Positions 5,925 to 8,447 of a stretch of 8,447 bases of DNA are shown in pieces. This stretch comes from Chloroflexota bacterium. GTDB lineage: Bacteria > Chloroflexota > Limnocylindria > Limnocylindrales > CSP1-4. The notes under the pieces were generated by a model, which saw only the letters and a program-made list of their open reading frames with translations, was not told the DNA's origin and did no database searches. The stretch is taken from positions 1 to 8,447 of the forward strand of contig JACQEF010000275.1 of the NCBI GenBank assembly GCA_016200745.1, in the 5' to 3' direction. A program made the translations under genes and the position numbers. How positions within the stretch are numbered: the first letter of the stretch is position 1; each line of letters starts with the position of its first letter.

Positions 5925-7286
5925 TCAGACCGCCTCCTCGACCTCGTTGATCACGCCGGCGGCCGTGGCGGCGGCCAGGATCTCGCCGTGCTCGCCGGCG
6001 ACCGCGGCCACCGACTCGGCGAAGATCCGGAGCGCGGTCGCCATCTCGGCTTCGCTGACGGTCAGCGCCGGCGACATCCGGACGCTCGACTTGCCGCATT
6101 CGAGCACCAGCAGGCCCTTCTGGTAGGCCTCCCACTGGACCTCCTCGGCGTGATCGGCCGTGTCGAACTCGATCCCGAGCATGAGGCCCTTGCCGCGCAC
6201 GTCGCGGACGAGCGACGGGAAGCGGCGGCGCAGATCGGCCAGTCCGGCCAGCGCCTGCTCGCCGCGGATGGTCGCGTTGTCGATCAGGCCGCCCTCGAGC
6301 AGCTCGATCGTCGCCAGGGCCGCAGCACAGGCGATCGGGTTCCCGCCGTAGGTGGAGCCATGGGCGCCCGCGCCCCAGGTCTCGAGGATCTCGGCCCGGG
6401 CGACCAGCGCGCCGAGGGTCATCCCGGACGCGATGCCCTTGGCCGACAGCAGGATGTCCGGCTCGACGCCCCAGTGCTCGATCGCCCACATCTTCCCGGT
6501 CCGACCCGCGCCCGACTGGATCTCGTCGGCGATCAGGAGGATCCCGTGCTCGTCGCAGATCCGGCGAAGACCCTGGAGGAAGCCGTCCTCGGGGACGATG
6601 TAGCCGCCCTCCCCCTGGATCGGCTCGACGATGATCGCCGCGACCTCGCTGGCCGGGGCGAGCTTGTCGAACAGGACCTCGTCGAACCAGCGCAGGTCCT
6701 CGACCCGCCCGTACGGCGCGTGGAAGATGCCCGGCAGGAGCGGCGCGAAGCCGGCATGGTACTTCGCCTTCGAGGCGGTCAACGAGACCGAGCCGTAGGT
6801 CCGCCCGTGGAACGCGCCGAGAAAGGCGACCACGTACGGTCGCCTGGTTGCGAACCGGGCGAGCTTGATCGCGGTCTCCACGACCTCCGTCCCCGAGTTG
6901 CCCAGGTAGACGCGCTTGCGGCCGGACATCGGCGCGATCCGGGCGATCTCGCGACAGGTCTCGGGGTAGATCGGCAGGTAGAAGTCCGAGGCGCTGAAGT
7001 GGATCAGCTCGGCGGCCTGCTCCTGGATCGCGGCGACGACGTTCGGGTGCGAATGGCCGGTCGAGTTGACGGCGATCCCGGCGGCGAAGTCGAGGAAGAG
7101 GTTGCCGTCGATGTCCTCGACGGTCAGGCCCTCGCCGCGGACCGGGACGATCGGATACGCCCGCGGCAGGCTCGGCGACGTCCAGGTCTCATCGAACTCG
7201 ACGTGCGCCCGGGCCCTGGGACCGGGGAGCTCCGTGACGATGTGCGGCACGGGACGATCAGCGGCGATGCGCGACGCGGGAAGCAA
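5925..7286 (-). CDS. Class III PLP-dependent omega-aminotransferase (4-aminobutyrate/acetylornithine aminotransferase family)
   Basis: This is a complete 453-residue cytosolic PLP enzyme, normal for the family. It shows NSGTEVVETAIKLARF (phosphate-binding SGT at 131-133), AFHGRT at about 158-163, IIVEPIQGEGGY, D254 in LLIADEIQSGAGRTG, and the catalytic lysine K283 in LLSAKGIASGMTLGALVAR. HGSTYGGNPIACAAALATIE and ECGKSSVRMSPAL follow, the latter probably holding the substrate-carboxylate arginine. Likely reactions are omega-amino group transfer (4-aminobutyrate, ornithine or a relative) to 2-oxoglutarate. Some archaeal members of this group act as amino-acid racemases, so activity is not certain. 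The start is TTG at 7286, preceded by GAGGTG 4 nt upstream; it gives the family-like leader ending PHIVTELPGP. It is the first gene of the operon with CoA-transferase subunits A and B, under the region at 7307-7347. Confidence 0.92.
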   Translation of the reverse strand: MLPASRIAADRPVPHIVTELPGPRARAHVEFDETWTSPSLPRAYPIVPVRGEGLTVEDIDGNLFLDFAAGIAVNSTGHSHPNVVAAIQEQAAELIHFSASDFYLPIYPETCREIARIAPMSGRKRVYLGNSGTEVVETAIKLARFATRRPYVVAFLGAFHGRTYGSVSLTASKAKYHAGFAPLLPGIFHAPYGRVEDLRWFDEVLFDKLAPASEVAAIIVEPIQGEGGYIVPEDGFLQGLRRICDEHGILLIADEIQSGAGRTGKMWAIEHWGVEPDILLSAKGIASGMTLGALVARAEILETWGAGAHGSTYGGNPIACAAALATIELLEGGLIDNATIRGEQALAGLADLRRRFPSLVRDVRGKGLMLGIEFDTADHAEEVQWEAYQKGLLVLECGKSSVRMSPALTVSEAEMATALRIFAESVAAVAGEHGEILAAATAAGVINEVEEAV

Positions 7287-7306
7287 GGTCCACCTCAGGG
7301 CTGGAG

Positions 7307-7323
7307 TGCATAACGAGTATGCA
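7307..7323. promoter_or_regulatory. Operator-like inverted repeat TGCATA-N5-TATGCA upstream of the aminotransferase operon
   Basis: A perfect 6-bp inverted repeat has a 5-bp centre (ACGAG). It sits 21 bp before the TTG start of the aminotransferase, in the only AT-rich patch of the window, just downstream of a good -10 hexamer. The size fits a dimeric repressor site. The bound regulator is not in the window. Confidence 0.4.
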
Positions 7324-7329
7324 GACTGG

Positions 7330-7346
7330 ATATTCGAGACGAGTAT
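7330..7346. promoter_or_regulatory. Second imperfect dyad ATATTCG-N3-CGAGTAT
   Basis: The arms match at 6 of 7 positions around AGA. The octamer ACGAGTAT at 7339-7346 is an exact copy of 7313-7320, 26 bp away, so both dyads share one half-site sequence. Two related sites either side of the predicted transcription start would suit cooperative binding. This is a sequence observation only. Confidence 0.3.
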
Positions 7347-7347
7347 A
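7342..7347 (-). promoter_or_regulatory. Candidate -10 element TATACT for the aminotransferase/CoA-transferase operon
   Basis: On the minus strand TATACT matches the sigma-70 -10 consensus at 5 of 6 positions and would start transcription about 48 nt before the TTG codon. No convincing -35 hexamer is found at the usual distance, so the promoter may be activator-dependent or use another element. Confidence 0.35.
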
Positions 7348-7392
7348 GCCGACGGCCGGTGGCTCGATTGCGGTGCCGGAGTCCCCCGCGGT

Positions 7393-7408
7393 GGCCAGCC
7401 GAATGGCC
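7393..7408. repeat. Inverted repeat GGCCA-N6-TGGCC
   Basis: This is a 5-bp perfect inverted repeat in the divergent intergenic region; as RNA the stem can be lengthened by a G-U and a G-C pair. It lies 52 bp before the GAF-protein start, and its role is unknown. Confidence 0.25.
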
Positions 7409-7413
7409 GCGTC

Positions 7414-7423
7414 GGACTAGTCC
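7414..7423. repeat. Perfect 10-bp palindrome GGACTAGTCC
   Basis: This is an uninterrupted palindrome 37 bp upstream of the ATG of the GAF-domain gene, at a position where a regulator could act. The core CTAG is often under-represented in bacterial genomes. Function is unproven. Confidence 0.3.
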
Positions 7424-7460
7424 TCTCGGGTCACTGCGTCGCAGGCAGGGGCACGCGACG

Positions 7461-8447
7461 ATGCCCGGGATGTCCCTGACGACCCTCGTCCAGTCGGCGA
7501 GCCGGCTCGCGACCCGCCCCGCGGCCGGCGACGTCGCCCGCGCGAGCCCGTTGTTCGAGCGTGCGATCCGCCGGCTGTGGTTGCACGACCGCCCCCTGGC
7601 CGAGCTCCGATGGGCCGCCGTGACCCTCGCCGCGATGGCCCTCCTCGGTCTCCTGGCAGGGCTGTTGCACGCGTCGAGCGACCTCAGTCGCGTTTGGCTC
7701 GTCTCGACAACCGCCGCGCTGGTCATGGCCGGGGCTGCCTGGGGGCCGTACGCCACGAGGCTGGCCCACGCCCGCGCGGTCCGGCTGTGGCTCGGGCCCG
7801 CGGTTCTCGCGGTGGCCATCGTCGGCGGCGGCATGACCGATCTCGCGACACTCCAGATGCCGCCCGCGGCACCCATGGTCGCCCTCGCGCTCGCGTTCGC
7901 CGCCCTGACACCCGGCTACCTCATCGCGGCCGGCTTCGTACTGGTGACGGCATCCCTGATCTTCCTCGCGCACACGTTTGCGGCGTTCGCCCCGGACGTG
8001 ACGTCCCAGGCGACCGACCGCTTCGTGGTCAACGTCGTGGTGACCCTGCTCGCGTCGAGCGGTATGGCGATCGTGGTCCGGTTCGCGACCGAGGCCGAGG
8101 CGAGGGCCAACCAGCTCGCGGCTCGCAGTCGCGAGCGACTCGACGTCCTTCAGCGAGTCAACGACATCGTCGGTCGCTTCGATGGCACGCAGCCGATCCG
8201 GTCGGTGGTCCAGGGCGTCGTCGACGACGTCGCACGCGACTTCGATATCGCCCTCATCTCGATGTACCTGCCCGATGCCGACGGGCGGCTGTCGATGGCC
8301 GGCGTCGCCGGATATCAGGAGGCCTTCCACACGATCGAGCCGGGCGTGGGCGTCATCGGGCGGGCCGCCGCATGCCGCGCGATCCAGTACGTCCCCGACG
8401 TCCTGGCCGACCCTGACTACCGGGCCGCACGCGCGGACGTTCGCAGC
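7461..8447 (+). CDS. Multi-pass membrane sensor with GAF domain, C-terminal output domain beyond the window
   Basis: The frame is open from the ATG at 7461 to the right edge (329 residues, no stop). Residues 1-50 form a charged N-terminal cytoplasmic part. About five or six hydrophobic helices follow, near 51-70, 77-97, 110-123, 135-150, 152-173 and 187-207. A short Arg/Glu/Ala-rich helix (EAEARANQLAARSRERLDVLQRVNDIVGRF, about 211-240) then resembles a signalling coiled coil. A GAF domain begins near 230 and is cut at 329; ISMYLPDADGRLSMAGVAGYQEAF and the core GVGVIGRAAACRAIQYVPDVLADPDY are typical. Such proteins usually continue into a histidine kinase or diguanylate cyclase domain, which would convert a membrane or small-molecule signal into phosphorylation or cyclic-di-GMP, but that domain is not visible. 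AGGGG lies 10 nt upstream of the ATG; a second ATG at 7470 is an alternative. It is divergent from the aminotransferase operon. Confidence 0.88.
   Translation, partial: MPGMSLTTLVQSASRLATRPAAGDVARASPLFERAIRRLWLHDRPLAELRWAAVTLAAMALLGLLAGLLHASSDLSRVWLVSTTAALVMAGAAWGPYATRLAHARAVRLWLGPAVLAVAIVGGGMTDLATLQMPPAAPMVALALAFAALTPGYLIAAGFVLVTASLIFLAHTFAAFAPDVTSQATDRFVVNVVVTLLASSGMAIVVRFATEAEARANQLAARSRERLDVLQRVNDIVGRFDGTQPIRSVVQGVVDDVARDFDIALISMYLPDADGRLSMAGVAGYQEAFHTIEPGVGVIGRAAACRAIQYVPDVLADPDYRAARADVRS

Noticed and set aside
4575..7313. A 912-codon open frame on the plus strand, antisense to the whole aminotransferase/CoA-transferase operon
   Set aside because: It is a GC-driven shadow of three well-recognised genes: its translation is Arg/Asp/Gly/Val-rich, has no family features and tracks the codon pattern of the opposite strand.

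Overview
This 8.4 kb window is very GC-rich bacterial DNA with densely packed genes. I see no RNA genes, mobile elements or CRISPR arrays. Base composition, actinobacterial/chloroflexotal-style protein sequences and an ECF/anti-sigma pair followed by a Ser/Pro-rich lipoprotein suggest an uncultured high-GC Chloroflexota or Actinomycetota. That assignment is inference: the window holds no marker gene.

Layout. (1) 1-1043, minus strand: a class III PLP aminotransferase whose C-terminus lies beyond the left edge. (2) 1044-1149: a divergent intergenic region with an ECF-type promoter. (3) 1150-4027, plus strand: an ECF sigma factor, a translationally coupled one-pass membrane protein that is probably its anti-sigma factor, and a lipoprotein with a beta-propeller-like body. 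(4) 4043-7286, minus strand: an operon reading, in transcription order, class III omega-aminotransferase (5925-7286), CoA-transferase subunit A (4950-5876) and subunit B (4043-4828). Its last gene ends 15 bp from the lipoprotein gene, tail to tail. (5) 7287-7460: a divergent intergenic region with the only AT-rich patch in the window and several dyad symmetries. (6) 7461 to the right edge, plus strand: a multi-pass membrane protein with a GAF domain, truncated before its output domain.

How the parts work together. The aminotransferase and CoA-transferase genes look catabolic: an amino acid is deaminated and a resulting carboxylic acid is activated as a CoA thioester. The substrates cannot be read from sequence. 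The sigma/anti-sigma/lipoprotein block looks like a self-contained envelope-signalling unit. The strongest non-coding signal in the window is a two-block motif, CCGGGAACC-N13-CGGTGTA. It occurs with identical spacing just upstream of the sigma gene and again just upstream of the lipoprotein gene. It has ECF promoter geometry (GGGAAC-N16-GTGTA), so the sigma factor probably activates its own operon and the lipoprotein. The promoter position also implies that the sigma gene starts at a CTG codon behind a strong Shine-Dalgarno sequence.
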